Source: Paracoccaceae bacterium (GTDB lineage Bacteria; Pseudomonadota; Alphaproteobacteria; Rhodobacterales; Rhodobacteraceae). From it: a stretch of DNA of 64,000 nucleotides. The translations under genes were made by a program, and so were the position numbers. The notes beneath the pieces are model-generated. The model ran no database searches, was not told the origin of the DNA, and saw only the letters and a program-made list of their open reading frames with translations. Position 1 is the stretch's first letter. Each line of letters begins with the position of its first letter. Of the stretch, positions 1-9,176 are shown piece by piece. Location: contig SBGD01000060.1 in NCBI GenBank assembly GCA_006226775.1, forward strand, positions 149,876-213,875. The letters are read 5' to 3'.

Positions 1-221
1 GCGTGGTCACCCTGCGGATGCGCGAGTTGAGCGATCACTATATCGCCGACTACGTCGCCCGCAATTGGCCGGGCATCGCGGATGCGGTCGGCGCCTACAA
101 GCTCGAGGAGGAAGGCAGCCGCCTTTTTGCTGCGATTTCCGGAGATTACTTCACGGTACTTGGACTTCCCCTCCTGCCACTGTTGAATTGGCTGGCGATT
201 CGCGGGGAGATTGCGACATGA
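1..221 (+). CDS. Maf-like nucleotide pyrophosphatase, C-terminal part (cut by window edge)
   Basis: Only the last 70 or so codons are present and the reading frame runs off the left edge. The visible part carries features typical of the end of Maf proteins: a [12 protein letters not shown] stretch, the motif [12 protein letters not shown] (the GAY...EG signature near the substrate pocket) and a final GLPLLPLL segment. Maf proteins are house-cleaning enzymes that hydrolyse non-canonical or modified nucleoside triphosphates to monophosphates in the cytoplasm. The stop overlaps the aroE start as ATGA, so the gene is translationally coupled to aroE, the order usual in Rhodobacterales. Which Maf subfamily it belongs to cannot be told from the fragment. 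Confidence 0.85.
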   Translation, partial: VVTLRMRELSDHYIADYVARNWPGIADAVGAYKLEEEGSRLFAAISGDYFTVLGLPLLPLLNWLAIRGEIAT

Positions 222-1048
222 CGGAAAACGTGCCTCTGGCCGGGGTGATCGGGCAGCCGATTCACCAATCGATGTCACCGGTGCTGCACGGCCATTGGCT
301 GCGCCGTTACGGGATCCGGGGGCACTACATTCCGATGGAGGTCGCTTCCGCCGATCTGGGCGAGGTGCTCCGGGCGATGCCGCGCATGGGGTTCGTCGGC
401 TGCAATGTCACCATCCCGCACAAGGTCAAGGTGCTCGACCTGGTCGACCAGATCACCGATCGCGCGACGATCATCGGCGCGGCCAATACGCTGATCTTTC
501 GCCGCGACGGCAAGATCATGGCCGACAATACCGACGGTTTCGGCTTTATCGAGAACCTGCGCCAGGGCGCGCCGCACTGGACGCCGAAGGATTGCACCGT
601 GGCGGTGCTGGGCGCCGGCGGCGCCTGTCGCGCGGTGGTCTCGGCGCTGATCGATGCCGGGGTGGCCAGGATCCTTCTGTCCAACCGCACAAGGATCAAG
701 GCGGAACAGTTGCAATACGAATTCGGCAAACGCATCCAGGTGGTCGACTGGGTCCAGGCGGGCAACATGCTGGAAGAGGCCTCGCTGGTGGTCAACACCA
801 CCGCGCTGGGCATGACCGGCCAGCCGGAATTGCGGGTGCCGCTCGACGGGCTGCAACGGGGGGCCGTGGTCACCGATCTGGTCTACAACCCGCTGCGCAC
901 CCATCTGCTGGACGAGGCCCAGCGCCGGGGCTGCCATATCGTCGACGGCCTGGGCATGTTGCTGCACCAGGCGGTGCCGGGGTTCGAGCGGTGGTTCGGC
1001 CAGCGCCCCGAGGTCGACGAGGACTTGCGCCTGGCCGTTCTGCCATGA
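218..1048 (+). CDS. aroE: Shikimate dehydrogenase (NADP+)
   Basis: This 276-residue protein catalyses NADPH-dependent reduction of 3-dehydroshikimate to shikimate in the aromatic amino-acid pathway. Visible motifs are the shikimate-site NVTIPHK (63-69, with the catalytic lysine at 69), GAANT (88-91), NTDG (104-107) and the nucleotide-binding GAGGA (132-136). Length is normal for AroE. The start was chosen at the ATG overlapping the upstream stop by four bases, and its own stop overlaps coaE in the same way. This gives a coupled maf-aroE-coaE-dnaQ operon. Confidence 0.97.
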   Translation: MTENVPLAGVIGQPIHQSMSPVLHGHWLRRYGIRGHYIPMEVASADLGEVLRAMPRMGFVGCNVTIPHKVKVLDLVDQITDRATIIGAANTLIFRRDGKIMADNTDGFGFIENLRQGAPHWTPKDCTVAVLGAGGACRAVVSALIDAGVARILLSNRTRIKAEQLQYEFGKRIQVVDWVQAGNMLEEASLVVNTTALGMTGQPELRVPLDGLQRGAVVTDLVYNPLRTHLLDEAQRRGCHIVDGLGMLLHQAVPGFERWFGQRPEVDEDLRLAVLP

Positions 1049-1638
1049 CCTTCCGGTTGGGGCTGACCGGGTCGATCGGCATGGGCAAATCCACCACCGC
1101 CGGCATGTTCGCCGAGGCCGGCTGCGCGCTTTGGGATGCCGATGCGGCGGTGCACAAGCTCTACGGCCCGGGCGGCGCGGCGGTGGGGCCGATTGCCGCG
1201 GTCTGGCCCGAGGCGGTGACCGATGGCACGGTCTCGCGCGATGTGCTGAAAGCGATCATTGGCCGCGATCCGGGCGCGCTCGCGCGGCTCGAAGCCCTCG
1301 TGCATCCGCTGGTGGCCCGGGACCGGGCGGAATTCGCCGCCGCCACCGCGGCCGAGATCGCGGTTTTCGACATCCCCCTGCTCTTCGAGACCGGGATCGA
1401 GGCGGAAATGGATGCCGTCGCCTGCGTCTTCGTCGCGCCAGAGGTGCAAGAGGCCCGCGTCCTGGCCCGCGGCACCATGAGCGAGCCGCAGTTCCGGCAG
1501 ATCCTTGCCAAGCAGATGCCGATCGAGGAAAAACTGGCGCGCGCGGATTACCGGATCGAGACCGATACGCTCGACCATGCCCGCGCGCAGGTGGCAGAAG
1601 TGCTCAAGGCCATTCGCGAGAGGTTGGACCATGCGTGA
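1045..1638 (+). CDS. coaE: Dephospho-CoA kinase
   Basis: A protein of 197 residues that phosphorylates dephospho-CoA, the last step of coenzyme A synthesis. It opens with a clear P-loop, GSIGMGKST (9-17), and retains the family segments [14 protein letters not shown] and [10 protein letters not shown]. It starts in the ATGA overlap with aroE and its last codons overlap the dnaQ start by eight bases, so expression is probably coupled across the four-gene operon. Length is typical of the family. Confidence 0.97.
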   Translation: MTFRLGLTGSIGMGKSTTAGMFAEAGCALWDADAAVHKLYGPGGAAVGPIAAVWPEAVTDGTVSRDVLKAIIGRDPGALARLEALVHPLVARDRAEFAAATAAEIAVFDIPLLFETGIEAEMDAVACVFVAPEVQEARVLARGTMSEPQFRQILAKQMPIEEKLARADYRIETDTLDHARAQVAEVLKAIRERLDHA

Positions 1639-2317
1639 GATTGTTCTCGATACGGAAACAACCGGCTTCGATCCGGAAACCGGCGACCGCATCGTCGAAA
1701 TCGGCGCGGTCGAGCTTTACAACCATGTGCCCACCGGGCGCACCTATCACCAGTATTGCAACCCCGAACGCGCCATGCCCAACGATGCCTTCGAGGTGCA
1801 TGGGCTGGGCGACGACTTCCTGGCCGACAAGCCGCTGTTTCGTGACATCGGGCAGGAGTTCCTCGATTTCATAGCCGATGATTCGAAACTGGTGATCCAT
1901 AACGCCAGTTTCGACATGAAATTCCTCAATGCCGAGCTGGGCTGGATCAACCTGCCGCGCATCGCCATGGAACGCGCCATTGACACGGTTGCCATGGCGC
2001 GCAAGAAATTCCCCGGCTCGCCCGCCTCGCTCGATGCGCTCTGCCGGCGGTTCAATATCGACAATTCGGCGCGCACCCTGCACGGCGCGCTGCTCGACAG
2101 CGAGATCCTGGCCGAGGTCTACCTGGAGCTGATCGGCGGGCGCCAGCCCGGGCTGGTGCTGTCGTCGATCGAGAAGACCAACGTGGCCAGCGGAGGCAGG
2201 TGGACGCCGAAACCGCGCCCCGCCCCCCTGCCCCCGCGGCTGACGCCCGAGGAAAACGCCGCCCATGCCGCCTTTGTCGAGGCCATGGGCGAGGCCGCAT
2301 TGTGGAAGAAGATGTAG
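1631..2317 (+). CDS. dnaQ: DNA polymerase III epsilon subunit (3'-5' proofreading exonuclease)
   Basis: A 228-residue protein, the proofreading subunit of the replicative polymerase core. The DEDDh exonuclease residues are all visible: D7 and E9 in [10 protein letters not shown] (Exo I), D95 in [10 protein letters not shown] (Exo II), and H151 with D156 in [10 protein letters not shown] (Exo III). A proline-rich tail of about 40 residues follows, where epsilon usually contacts the alpha subunit. The start ATG lies inside the end of coaE. Two hairpins follow the stop, before the convergent secB. Confidence 0.97.
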   Translation: MREIVLDTETTGFDPETGDRIVEIGAVELYNHVPTGRTYHQYCNPERAMPNDAFEVHGLGDDFLADKPLFRDIGQEFLDFIADDSKLVIHNASFDMKFLNAELGWINLPRIAMERAIDTVAMARKKFPGSPASLDALCRRFNIDNSARTLHGALLDSEILAEVYLELIGGRQPGLVLSSIEKTNVASGGRWTPKPRPAPLPPRLTPEENAAHAAFVEAMGEAALWKKM

Positions 2318-2363
2318 GCCGGGCTTCAGCCCGGCACTGGCGACAGCCGGGCCGAAGCCCGGC
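2318..2363. terminator. Pair of GC-rich hairpins between convergent dnaQ and secB
   Basis: Two inverted repeats sit in tandem in the 57-base gap between the facing stops of dnaQ and secB. The first (2318-2335) has perfect 8-base arms and a 2-base centre. The second (2346-2363) has perfect 7-base arms around a CGAA loop. Both arms use the same GCCGGGC word. Neither has a strong T run, so a bidirectional terminator is the likely role, inferred from position and shape only. Confidence 0.55.
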
Positions 2364-2374
2364 CTGCGCGATGG

Positions 2375-2890
2375 TCAGGCGTCGGGCTTCTCGGCCGCCT
2401 GCTGGGCTTGGCGGCGCATGATCTCGTTACGGTAAAGCGCCACGAAATCAATGGTTTCCAGGTTGAGCGGCGGGAAGCCACCATCGCGGGTGACATCGCT
2501 GACAATGCGCCGCGCGAAGGGAAAGATCATCCGCGGGCATTCGATCAGCAGGAAGGGATGCAGCTGCTCGTCGGGGATGTTCTCGATCAGGAAGACACCG
2601 GCATAGTCCATCTCCATCAGGAACAGCACATCGCCCGTGGCCTTGGATTTCGAGGTGACCTTGAGCTTGAGAACCACTTCGTACTGGTTCGGCTGCTGGC
2701 GTTTCTTGGCATCGAGGTTGACCTGAACCTCCATGTCGGGCTGAACCTCGCCCGAGGCGCCTTTCTGCGACAGGATGTTCTCGAACGACAGGTCGCGCAC
2801 ATATTGCGCCAGCACGTTCATCTTCATCGGCTGCTGTTGGGGCTGCTCCGGTTGGGCTGCCGCACCGTTTTCGGTTTCGTTTTCCGCCAT
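2375..2890 (-). CDS. secB: Protein-export chaperone SecB
   Basis: A 171-residue cytoplasmic chaperone that keeps precursors unfolded and delivers them to SecA. The core matches SecB throughout: NVLAQYVRDLSFEN near residue 25-40, VQVNLDAKK, FLMEMDYAGVFLIEN, and the C-terminal CPRMIFPFARRIVSDVTRDGGFPPL, followed by the short acidic/Ala tail of alphaproteobacterial SecB. The start was placed at MAENETENG because a good ribosome site (GGAGA) precedes it. An in-frame upstream extension shows no similarity to SecB. Confidence 0.97.
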   Translation of the reverse strand: MAENETENGAAAQPEQPQQQPMKMNVLAQYVRDLSFENILSQKGASGEVQPDMEVQVNLDAKKRQQPNQYEVVLKLKVTSKSKATGDVLFLMEMDYAGVFLIENIPDEQLHPFLLIECPRMIFPFARRIVSDVTRDGGFPPLNLETIDFVALYRNEIMRRQAQQAAEKPDA

Positions 2891-2943
2891 GTCTCTGTCT
2901 CCGCAGTTGGTTTGCCGTGCTTTACCAGCCCCTTGGGCAAGGC

Positions 2944-3432
2944 TCAATGGCTGCTCCAGCCCGAGGGTTTGGTGTCATCGGGCTTTTCGCGGGTCACGTC
3001 CTCGTAATCGGCATCGATCACCGTGTCGCGCGGCCGCGGACCGCGCGGATCGCGCCCGGGCCCCTGCCCCATCTCGAAACGCTGCACCTTCACCCGCTTG
3101 CGGATGAACTCGTAGACCGCCTGCCGCACCGGCGGCATCAGCAGCGCGAAGCCCAGCGCATCGGTGAAGAATCCCGGCGTCAGAAGCAGCGCGCCGGAGA
3201 ACAGGATCATCGCCCCGTCGGCCAGCGGTTTCGTCGGGTCCTGCAGGTCGGAAAACGACCGTTGCAGGTTGGCAATCGCGTGCCGCCCCTGCCGGCGCAC
3301 CAGCATCGTCCCGGCAATCGCCGTCAGCACCACGATGGCCAAAGTCGGCCAGAGACCGATGGCGCCGCCCACCTGGATGAACAAGGCAATCTCGATCAGC
3401 GGAACGAGAAGGAAGGCGAGAAGCAGATACAT
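2944..3432 (-). CDS. fxsA: FxsA-family membrane protein
   Basis: This 162-residue protein has three to four predicted membrane segments near residues 1-22, 26-46 and 75-100. It carries the FxsA features LLVPLIEIALFIQVG near the N-terminus and GALLLTPGFFTDALGFALL in the middle, then a charged hydrophilic tail rich in Arg, Asp and Pro. In E. coli, FxsA overproduction suppresses phage T7 exclusion by the F plasmid; its normal role is unknown. It lies upstream of secB on the same strand, about 50 bases away, and diverges from the Tim44-like gene. Confidence 0.9.
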   Translation of the reverse strand: MYLLLAFLLVPLIEIALFIQVGGAIGLWPTLAIVVLTAIAGTMLVRRQGRHAIANLQRSFSDLQDPTKPLADGAMILFSGALLLTPGFFTDALGFALLMPPVRQAVYEFIRKRVKVQRFEMGQGPGRDPRGPRPRDTVIDADYEDVTREKPDDTKPSGWSSH

Positions 3433-3540
3433 GACGGTAATCCCAAAGGCTTGCGGTTCGTGCGGTGGACTTGACCCCGCACTGCGCCTACATAAGTGCA
3501 ACCAAGGCCGCTTTCAAAGTGCGTTACTCATGAGGTCCAA

Positions 3541-4200
3541 ATGAACTCGCCCCTGCTCCAGCTTCTTGTCCTCGCTGGGATCGCCGTATTCCTGATCTTG
3601 CGGCTGAAATCCGTGCTGGGCACGCGCGACGGTTTCGAAAAGCCGCCGCTGCCGCGTGGGGCGACGTCTTCGGACAAGCGCCGCGACTTCGAGGTGATCG
3701 AAGGCGGCCCCGATCCCGACATCACCGATCACGTCGAGGATGGCACCCCGACCGCCCAGGCGCTGACCGAGATGAAGCGGGTCGAGCCCGATTTCAGCGT
3801 CTCCGACTTCATGGCCGGCGCGCGCGGCGCCTACGAGATGATCCTGATGGGGTTCGAGCGCGGCGACCTGGCCGAGATCAAGCCGTTCCTTGCCGAAGAT
3901 GTCTACGAGAGCTTTGCCGAGGTGGTCGAGGCGCGCGAGGCCCAGGGCCTGACCATCGAGGCCGAATTCGTCGGCGTGCGCGAATTGACGCTGCACGGCG
4001 CCACCTTCGACAAGGCCAGCGACCGGGCCGAGATCACCATGCGGTTCATCGGCGAGATGACCCAGGTGGTGCGCGACAATTCCGGCGAAGTGATCGAGGG
4101 CAGCCCGACGCAGGCGAAGAAACAGAAGGACATCTGGACCTTTGCCCGCACCATGGGATCGAACGATCCGAACTGGGTGCTCGTGGCCACCGATGCGTGA
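3541..4200 (+). CDS. Tim44/TimA-like membrane-anchored protein
   Basis: A 219-residue protein with one N-terminal membrane helix (LLQLLVLAGIAVFLIL) and a C-terminal Tim44-like domain from about residue 80 (DFMAGARGAYEMILMGFERGDLAEIKPFL ... WTFARTMGSNDPNWVLVATDA). The domain is shared with mitochondrial import motor subunit Tim44; in alphaproteobacteria its role at the inner membrane is not settled. It diverges from fxsA/secB and is followed after 9 bases by mltA, an arrangement common in this order. Confidence 0.88.
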   Translation: MNSPLLQLLVLAGIAVFLILRLKSVLGTRDGFEKPPLPRGATSSDKRRDFEVIEGGPDPDITDHVEDGTPTAQALTEMKRVEPDFSVSDFMAGARGAYEMILMGFERGDLAEIKPFLAEDVYESFAEVVEAREAQGLTIEAEFVGVRELTLHGATFDKASDRAEITMRFIGEMTQVVRDNSGEVIEGSPTQAKKQKDIWTFARTMGSNDPNWVLVATDA

Positions 4201-4209
4201 CCGGGTGCC

Positions 4210-5247
4210 ATGCGGAGGCTTCTTACCCTATTCGGTCTGATCGGCCTGACCATGGGTCCCGCCCCCGCATCCGCCGAGATCCACTATCACGTCCTGTCCT
4301 TCGACCAGCTTGAGGGCTGGGCCGAGGACGATCACGACGCCGCCCTCAAGGTGTTCCGTGAAACCTGCATCGACATGCGCGGGCCGGACTGGAAATCGCT
4401 TTGCGCCTTTGCCCATGACGTCAAGGACGGCAAGGCCTTCTTCGAGTTGATGTTCCGCCCGGTGCTGATCGAGGACGGCGCCGAGGCGCTGTTCACCGGC
4501 TATTTCGAGCCGGAGCTTGACGGATCGCGGGTGCCGACCCCGCGCTATCGCTTCCCGGTGCACCGGATGCCGCCCGAGGCGCGGCACAACCAGCCCTGGC
4601 TCAGCCGCCGCGACATCCTGACCTCCGGCGTGATGGAGGGCCGCGGTCTCGAGATTGCCTGGGTCGATGACCCGGTCGAGTTGTTTTTCCTGCAAATCCA
4701 GGGCTCTGGCCGGATACGGATGACCGATGGCTCGGTGGTGCGCGTCGGCTATGCCGGCAAGAACGGCCATGATTACCGCTCGGTCGGGCAGGAACTTGTC
4801 CGCCGCGGCGTCTATGAGCCGCACCAGGTCTCGGCGGCGGTCATCAGGAACTGGGTCAAGCGCAACGGGGTGCTGGGCGAGGAACTGCTCTATCACAACC
4901 CGTCCTACGTCTTTTTCCGCGAGGTCTCGGAGGTTCCGGCGCATCGCGGTCCGCTGGGGGCGATGAACCGCTCGATCACCGCGCTGCGGTCGATCGCGGT
5001 CGATCCCGACATCGTGCGGCTGGGCTCGCCGGTCTGGATCGAAAAGGGTGGCAAGGCGCCGATGCGGCGGCTGATGATAGCCCAGGACACCGGCTCGGCG
5101 ATCAAGGGCGCGCAGCGGGCCGATATCTTCTTCGGCACCGGCGATGCGGCGGGCCGCGCCGCCGGGAAACTGCGCGATCCGGGCCGGCTGATGGTGCTGA
5201 TGCCGATCCAGCGGGCCTATGCGCTCTTGCCGGAATCGGTGCAATGA
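4210..5247 (+). CDS. mltA: Membrane-bound lytic murein transglycosylase A
   Basis: A 345-residue secreted enzyme that cleaves the MurNAc-GlcNAc bond of peptidoglycan, forming 1,6-anhydro ends. The N-terminus is a signal peptide (about residues 1-22, ending ASA). MltA signatures include FTGYFEPELDGSR (near 95), VDDPVELFFLQIQGSGR, and the C-terminal 3D region AQDTGSAIKGAQRADIFFGTG (D293 and D305 are the conserved aspartates). There is no lipobox cysteine, so it is probably periplasmic rather than lipid-anchored. The stop overlaps the smr start (ATGA). Confidence 0.95.
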   Translation: MRRLLTLFGLIGLTMGPAPASAEIHYHVLSFDQLEGWAEDDHDAALKVFRETCIDMRGPDWKSLCAFAHDVKDGKAFFELMFRPVLIEDGAEALFTGYFEPELDGSRVPTPRYRFPVHRMPPEARHNQPWLSRRDILTSGVMEGRGLEIAWVDDPVELFFLQIQGSGRIRMTDGSVVRVGYAGKNGHDYRSVGQELVRRGVYEPHQVSAAVIRNWVKRNGVLGEELLYHNPSYVFFREVSEVPAHRGPLGAMNRSITALRSIAVDPDIVRLGSPVWIEKGGKAPMRRLMIAQDTGSAIKGAQRADIFFGTGDAAGRAAGKLRDPGRLMVLMPIQRAYALLPESVQ

Positions 5248-5834
5248 CGCGAAAGCGGCGCGTGCGGCCCGACGAGGCCGAGCTTTGGGGCCAGGTCGCG
5301 CGGACCGCGATCCCCATGCCGGGCCGCAAACCCGCAGCACCGCCGCGCCCCGCCCCCCGCACCAAGGAGATCGAGCCCCCGGCCCGGCCCGACCTGCCGC
5401 AGTTCAGCATGGGCCAAAAGGCGCAGACCGCCGCGCCGCGTACCGTGCTGGCGCCGTCGATCTCGGATGAACTGGCGGGCGCGCCGGTGGCGATGGACAA
5501 GAAGGCCTTCACCCGGCTCAAGCGTGGCAAGCTGAAACCCGAGGCGCGGATCGACCTGCACGGCATGACGCTGGAACGCGCGCATCCCGCGCTGATCGGC
5601 TTCATCCAGCGCACCGCCGCCCAGGACCTGCGGCTGGTGCTGGTCATCACCGGCAAGGGCAAGCGCGCGCCCGACGACGGCCCGATGCCGCAGCGCCGCG
5701 GCGTGTTGCGCCACCAGGTGCCGCATTGGCTGCGCATGGCGCCGGTCGGCCATCTCGTGCTTCAGGTCAGCGAGGCGCATCTGCGCCACGGCGGCGGCGG
5801 CGCCTATTACGTCTATCTCAGGCGGCGGCGGTAA
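5244..5834 (+). CDS. Smr-domain protein
   Basis: A 196-residue protein with a basic, proline-rich N-terminal half and a C-terminal Smr domain. The domain begins at IDLHGMTLERAH and continues LVLVITGKGKR ... GVLRHQVPHWL ... GAYYVYLRRRR, matching the DLHG and TGKG signatures. Smr domains are small nucleases or nucleic-acid binders also found at the end of MutS2. The function here is unknown. It is coupled to mltA and its end overlaps the convergent MFS gene by 17 bases. Confidence 0.9.
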   Translation: MTRKRRVRPDEAELWGQVARTAIPMPGRKPAAPPRPAPRTKEIEPPARPDLPQFSMGQKAQTAAPRTVLAPSISDELAGAPVAMDKKAFTRLKRGKLKPEARIDLHGMTLERAHPALIGFIQRTAAQDLRLVLVITGKGKRAPDDGPMPQRRGVLRHQVPHWLRMAPVGHLVLQVSEAHLRHGGGGAYYVYLRRRR

Positions 5835-7062
5835 AGGCGGCGCGCGCCTGGGTGATGCCGATCGCCATCATCACCGTGGCAAACACGAAATACCCGGCAA
5901 TCCAGAGATACTGCGTCTCGATCCCGATGCCGACGTCGATCAGCACCCCGGTCAACCCCGGCCCCAAGGCCGAGCCCAGCACCATGACCGCCGCCGCCAT
6001 CGCCTTGATCGACCCCATGTGGGCGGTGCCGTAGAACTCGGCCCAGAAGGCATTGGGCAGCGTGGCATTGACGCCGGTGGTGAGCGCGAGGAACAGGAAC
6101 CCGACCAGCGCCGAGGCCGGAGTGCCGGCATAGGCAAAGGCGGCAAAGGCCAGCACCATGGGCAACTGGTAGAACGGCATCAGCCGCGCGGTGCCGTATT
6201 TGTCGAGCAGCCAGCCCGAGACCACCATCGCGCCGACGCTCATCGCGGTATAGATCGGGAAGAGCGCGACGAGGTCGAGATGCGCCCAGCCCTTGACCTC
6301 GGCGAAATGCACCTGCTGGAAGAAAAACGCGGTGTTGAAGGCCGAAGGCCCCAGAAGGGCCGGGATCATGAACCAGAACAGCCGGTGGCGCAGGGTTTCG
6401 CCCCGCGTCCAGTGGCGGGCGTTCATGCCAAGGCTCTGATCGCTCTCGGCCAGGCTCTGCGGCGTGCGTTCGGTGCGCAAGAGCACCAGCAAGAGCGGAA
6501 TGCCGGCAATCGCCACCGTCGCCGAAAGCATCCAGAGCAGGCGCCAGTCCCAGACCGCCAGCAGTGCGACGAAGATCATCGGCAGGAAGGCTTCCGCCAC
6601 CGAAAAGCCGAGGTGCGCGATCGACAGCGCCTTGCCGCGCGAGGCCACGAACCAGCGCGCCATGGCGACCGCCGAGATATGCACCGTCATGCCCTGGCCG
6701 GTCAGCCGCAGCGCAAAGATCACCGCCGGCAGCAACCAGACCGTGGACAGCGCCATCGACAGGCAGGCAAAGGCCAGCAGCACCAGCACGAAAGATCCCA
6801 GGACCCGTGCCCGGAACCGGTCGGTCAGCCCGCCGGCCCAGACCATGACCGCCGCCGACAGCGTGGTGCCCAGAGAATAGATGCCGCCCCACTGGCCATG
6901 GCTCAGGTCGAATTCGGCGCGGATCTCGCCCGCGAAGATCGAGATGAAGAAGGTCTGCCCAAAGCTCGACATGAAGGCCAGAAGCGCCCCGGCGGCCAGC
7001 CAGGGCGCGTTTTCCAGCAGAAAAGACCGCTCACGCAAATCTCGGCTCCTTTGCACGTGCAT
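5818..7062 (-). CDS. MFS transporter
   Basis: A 414-residue integral membrane protein with about twelve hydrophobic segments in two halves and a central charged loop (around residues 200-225, ERTPQSLAESDQSLGMNARHW), as in the major facilitator superfamily. The segment YSLGTTLSAAVMVWAGGLTDRFRARVLG is the usual loop 2-3 region with D-R. The substrate cannot be inferred. The gene is transcribed toward smr, overlapping it by 17 bases, and stands between housekeeping genes and the polysaccharide region. Confidence 0.85.
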   Translation of the reverse strand: MHVQRSRDLRERSFLLENAPWLAAGALLAFMSSFGQTFFISIFAGEIRAEFDLSHGQWGGIYSLGTTLSAAVMVWAGGLTDRFRARVLGSFVLVLLAFACLSMALSTVWLLPAVIFALRLTGQGMTVHISAVAMARWFVASRGKALSIAHLGFSVAEAFLPMIFVALLAVWDWRLLWMLSATVAIAGIPLLLVLLRTERTPQSLAESDQSLGMNARHWTRGETLRHRLFWFMIPALLGPSAFNTAFFFQQVHFAEVKGWAHLDLVALFPIYTAMSVGAMVVSGWLLDKYGTARLMPFYQLPMVLAFAAFAYAGTPASALVGFLFLALTTGVNATLPNAFWAEFYGTAHMGSIKAMAAAVMVLGSALGPGLTGVLIDVGIGIETQYLWIAGYFVFATVMMAIGITQARAAFTAAA

Positions 7063-7093
7063 CCGTGCGCAGGGGCCGGTTTGCAGGTTCAGG

Positions 7094-8230
7094 TCAGTTG
7101 CTCAAGGTGTTGGACGTATTCACAACCTGGGCTGTCGTCCCCAGCGCCGATCCGAAGAGCGACATGATGGTGCGGACGGCGACAATCGGCGATTCGGTCG
7201 CAAGGACCGTATCGTTCGGGTTTATCAGGAAATTCCGCGCCGCAAACAAGCCGTCAGCCGAGGTCAGGTCGAGCGCGAAGATCACATGCGGCTTGCGCGG
7301 GCCATTCAGCGGCTCGGCCACCACGTGTTTGGCGGGATATTCGCGCAGCACGAGAATGCCCTTGGGATCGGCGCGATCGTCGTTCAGCCCGCCCATCAGC
7401 GACACCGCTTCCAGCGCGGTGACGTATTCCTTGGGGAAATAGATCAGGTCTTCCGCCCCCGAGGCCCCCAGCGCGGTAAAGGCGCGGTCGTCCTGTTGCA
7501 CGATGATCTTGTCGTCGCCGCGCAGGCGGGTGTTCTTGTCGGGGTTCTCGAACAGGTCCTTGGCGGGGATCGAATAGGTGCTGTTGCCGCGCTGCACGCT
7601 CACCAGCGGGTTGCGCAGCGTTTGCGATATTCCCCCGGCCGAGGCCAGAACGCTGAGGATCGAGGTGTCGCGGGTGGGCAGCGGATAGGTGCCGGGGCTG
7701 GCAACGCCGCCGACGACCGAGACCGAGTTGATGACGCCCGGCGTCGTGGTCAGCTGTACCTGCGCATCGGGGGCAATCGGCGACAGCTCGCTCTGGATGC
7801 GGCTCCGGGCGCCACCGGCGGTCAACCCGTTGATCACCACGTTGCCGACGTAAGGTACGAAAATTGTCCCGTCAGGTGCCACCACCAGGCCGTCCATCAC
7901 CGTGACGTTGCTGCCCACCGGGGTCAGCAGCGAATTGGCCTGGTTGTCCCAGATCCGCAGGTTGACCTGGTCGCCCACGCGCAGCACCTGGCTTTGCGGA
8001 CCGCGGCTGGCCTTGATCCAGTGGAACGAGCCGCTCCAGCCGGTGACCGGCCAATGGCTGATCAACTTGGCATTGTGGCGGGTGACCGGCAGCACCTGGA
8101 ACTGCGAGTTCTCGATCTTGGCTTCGCGGGTGACTTCGCGCTGCAACGCGGCGCCGCGGGGCAGACTGCCGCAGGCGGACACTGCGAAGATCAGCACGAT
8201 CGATAAAACGCGCACCAAGCCTGTCACCAC
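7094..8230 (-). CDS. Polysaccharide export lipoprotein (Wza/PES family)
   Basis: A 378-residue outer-membrane-type lipoprotein: signal peptide then a lipobox ending at C20 (VSACGS). The body has a polysaccharide export sugar-binding-like region (VGDQVNLRIWDNQAN ... VAPDGTIFVPYVGNVVINGLT) and SLBB-like repeats (VSVVGGVASPGTYPLP ... ILSVLASAGGIS; ITALEAVSLMGGLN-like segment). Family members form the outer-membrane channel for capsule or exopolysaccharide. No Wzc-type tyrosine kinase or Wzx/Wzy is seen nearby, so the rest of the export machine must be elsewhere. It diverges from the epimerase gene. Confidence 0.88.
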   Translation of the reverse strand: MVTGLVRVLSIVLIFAVSACGSLPRGAALQREVTREAKIENSQFQVLPVTRHNAKLISHWPVTGWSGSFHWIKASRGPQSQVLRVGDQVNLRIWDNQANSLLTPVGSNVTVMDGLVVAPDGTIFVPYVGNVVINGLTAGGARSRIQSELSPIAPDAQVQLTTTPGVINSVSVVGGVASPGTYPLPTRDTSILSVLASAGGISQTLRNPLVSVQRGNSTYSIPAKDLFENPDKNTRLRGDDKIIVQQDDRAFTALGASGAEDLIYFPKEYVTALEAVSLMGGLNDDRADPKGILVLREYPAKHVVAEPLNGPRKPHVIFALDLTSADGLFAARNFLINPNDTVLATESPIVAVRTIMSLFGSALGTTAQVVNTSNTLSN

Positions 8231-8312
8231 GATTTCCCCCGAATACCGCTGTTTGTTTTGACAAACTTTCTAGCCGCTCTTGACGGTGATAAACAGTCCG
8301 GGAATCCAATAA

Positions 8313-9176
8313 ATGAGATGGTTTGCACTGGTGTCACGGCCCGGACGGAAAAAAACCCTGCTTGTTCTTGGCGCCACGGGGCGCGTCGCCCGCTCGCTGC
8401 GCCGGGTCTGGGACGAAAAACCACCTGAAAACATCGAGTTAGTCTGGGTGTCGCGCAGGATGATTCCCGGGGTCGACCTGGTCTGGGCGCCGGGCGAACC
8501 TGTGGATTCCCTGCCACAGTGCGACGCCGTTTTTTCGCTTTGGGGTCCGGTGGCGGGAGATCGCGCAACGCTGGACATCAATACCACGCTGGCACGCGCC
8601 TCGCAGGAGGTGGCGCGACATCGTGGCGCGGATCGTGTCATTCATGCCTCGAGCTCCGCGGTCTACGCCCCCTCGGCCCAGGTGCTGGACGAGGATGCGC
8701 CCTGCGCGCCGCGCAACGAATACGGCTGCGCAAAGCTGCGGATGGAGCGGCACCTGGCGGCAGAGACACCGACCCCGCTGATCCTGCGGATCGGCAACGT
8801 GGTGGGGGCGGGTGGTCTGTTCGATGCGCTCTGGCAGGACAAGGAGATTTTCCTCGACCAGTTCGCCGATGGCAGCGGCCCGGTGCGGAATTATGTGGCG
8901 CCGACAACGCTTGCGAGGATTGTCGAGGTGTTGGCGTGCCGCCCGCTTGACGGCGTGCCGCGGGTGATGAACGTGGGGGGGCGGCGGCCGGTGGCCATGC
9001 AGGATATCGTGCAGGCGGCGGGGCGGGATTTCACCTGGCGGCCGGTCCCGGACTGCGAATTGCCGGCAATGGTGTTGAACATGGATCGTCTGAACGCGCT
9101 GATCGACCTTGGCGATGACAGCACCGATCCGGTGCAACTGGTTGACGAATGGCGAAAATATGCGAGTGCGCAATGA
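8313..9176 (+). CDS. NAD-dependent epimerase/dehydratase (SDR family)
   Basis: A 287-residue Rossmann protein. The nucleotide-binding motif LVLGATGRVARSL is near residue 17-29, and a Ser-x(n)-Tyr-x3-Lys catalytic pattern is visible as HASSSAVYAPS followed by NEYGCAKLRMER (Y and K conserved). Extended SDR enzymes modify nucleotide sugars; the substrate is not predictable here. It overlaps the sugar transferase start by four bases (ATGA), pointing to a shared pathway. The first ATG is assumed; a start a few codons later is possible. Confidence 0.85.
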   Translation: MRWFALVSRPGRKKTLLVLGATGRVARSLRRVWDEKPPENIELVWVSRRMIPGVDLVWAPGEPVDSLPQCDAVFSLWGPVAGDRATLDINTTLARASQEVARHRGADRVIHASSSAVYAPSAQVLDEDAPCAPRNEYGCAKLRMERHLAAETPTPLILRIGNVVGAGGLFDALWQDKEIFLDQFADGSGPVRNYVAPTTLARIVEVLACRPLDGVPRVMNVGGRRPVAMQDIVQAAGRDFTWRPVPDCELPAMVLNMDRLNALIDLGDDSTDPVQLVDEWRKYASAQ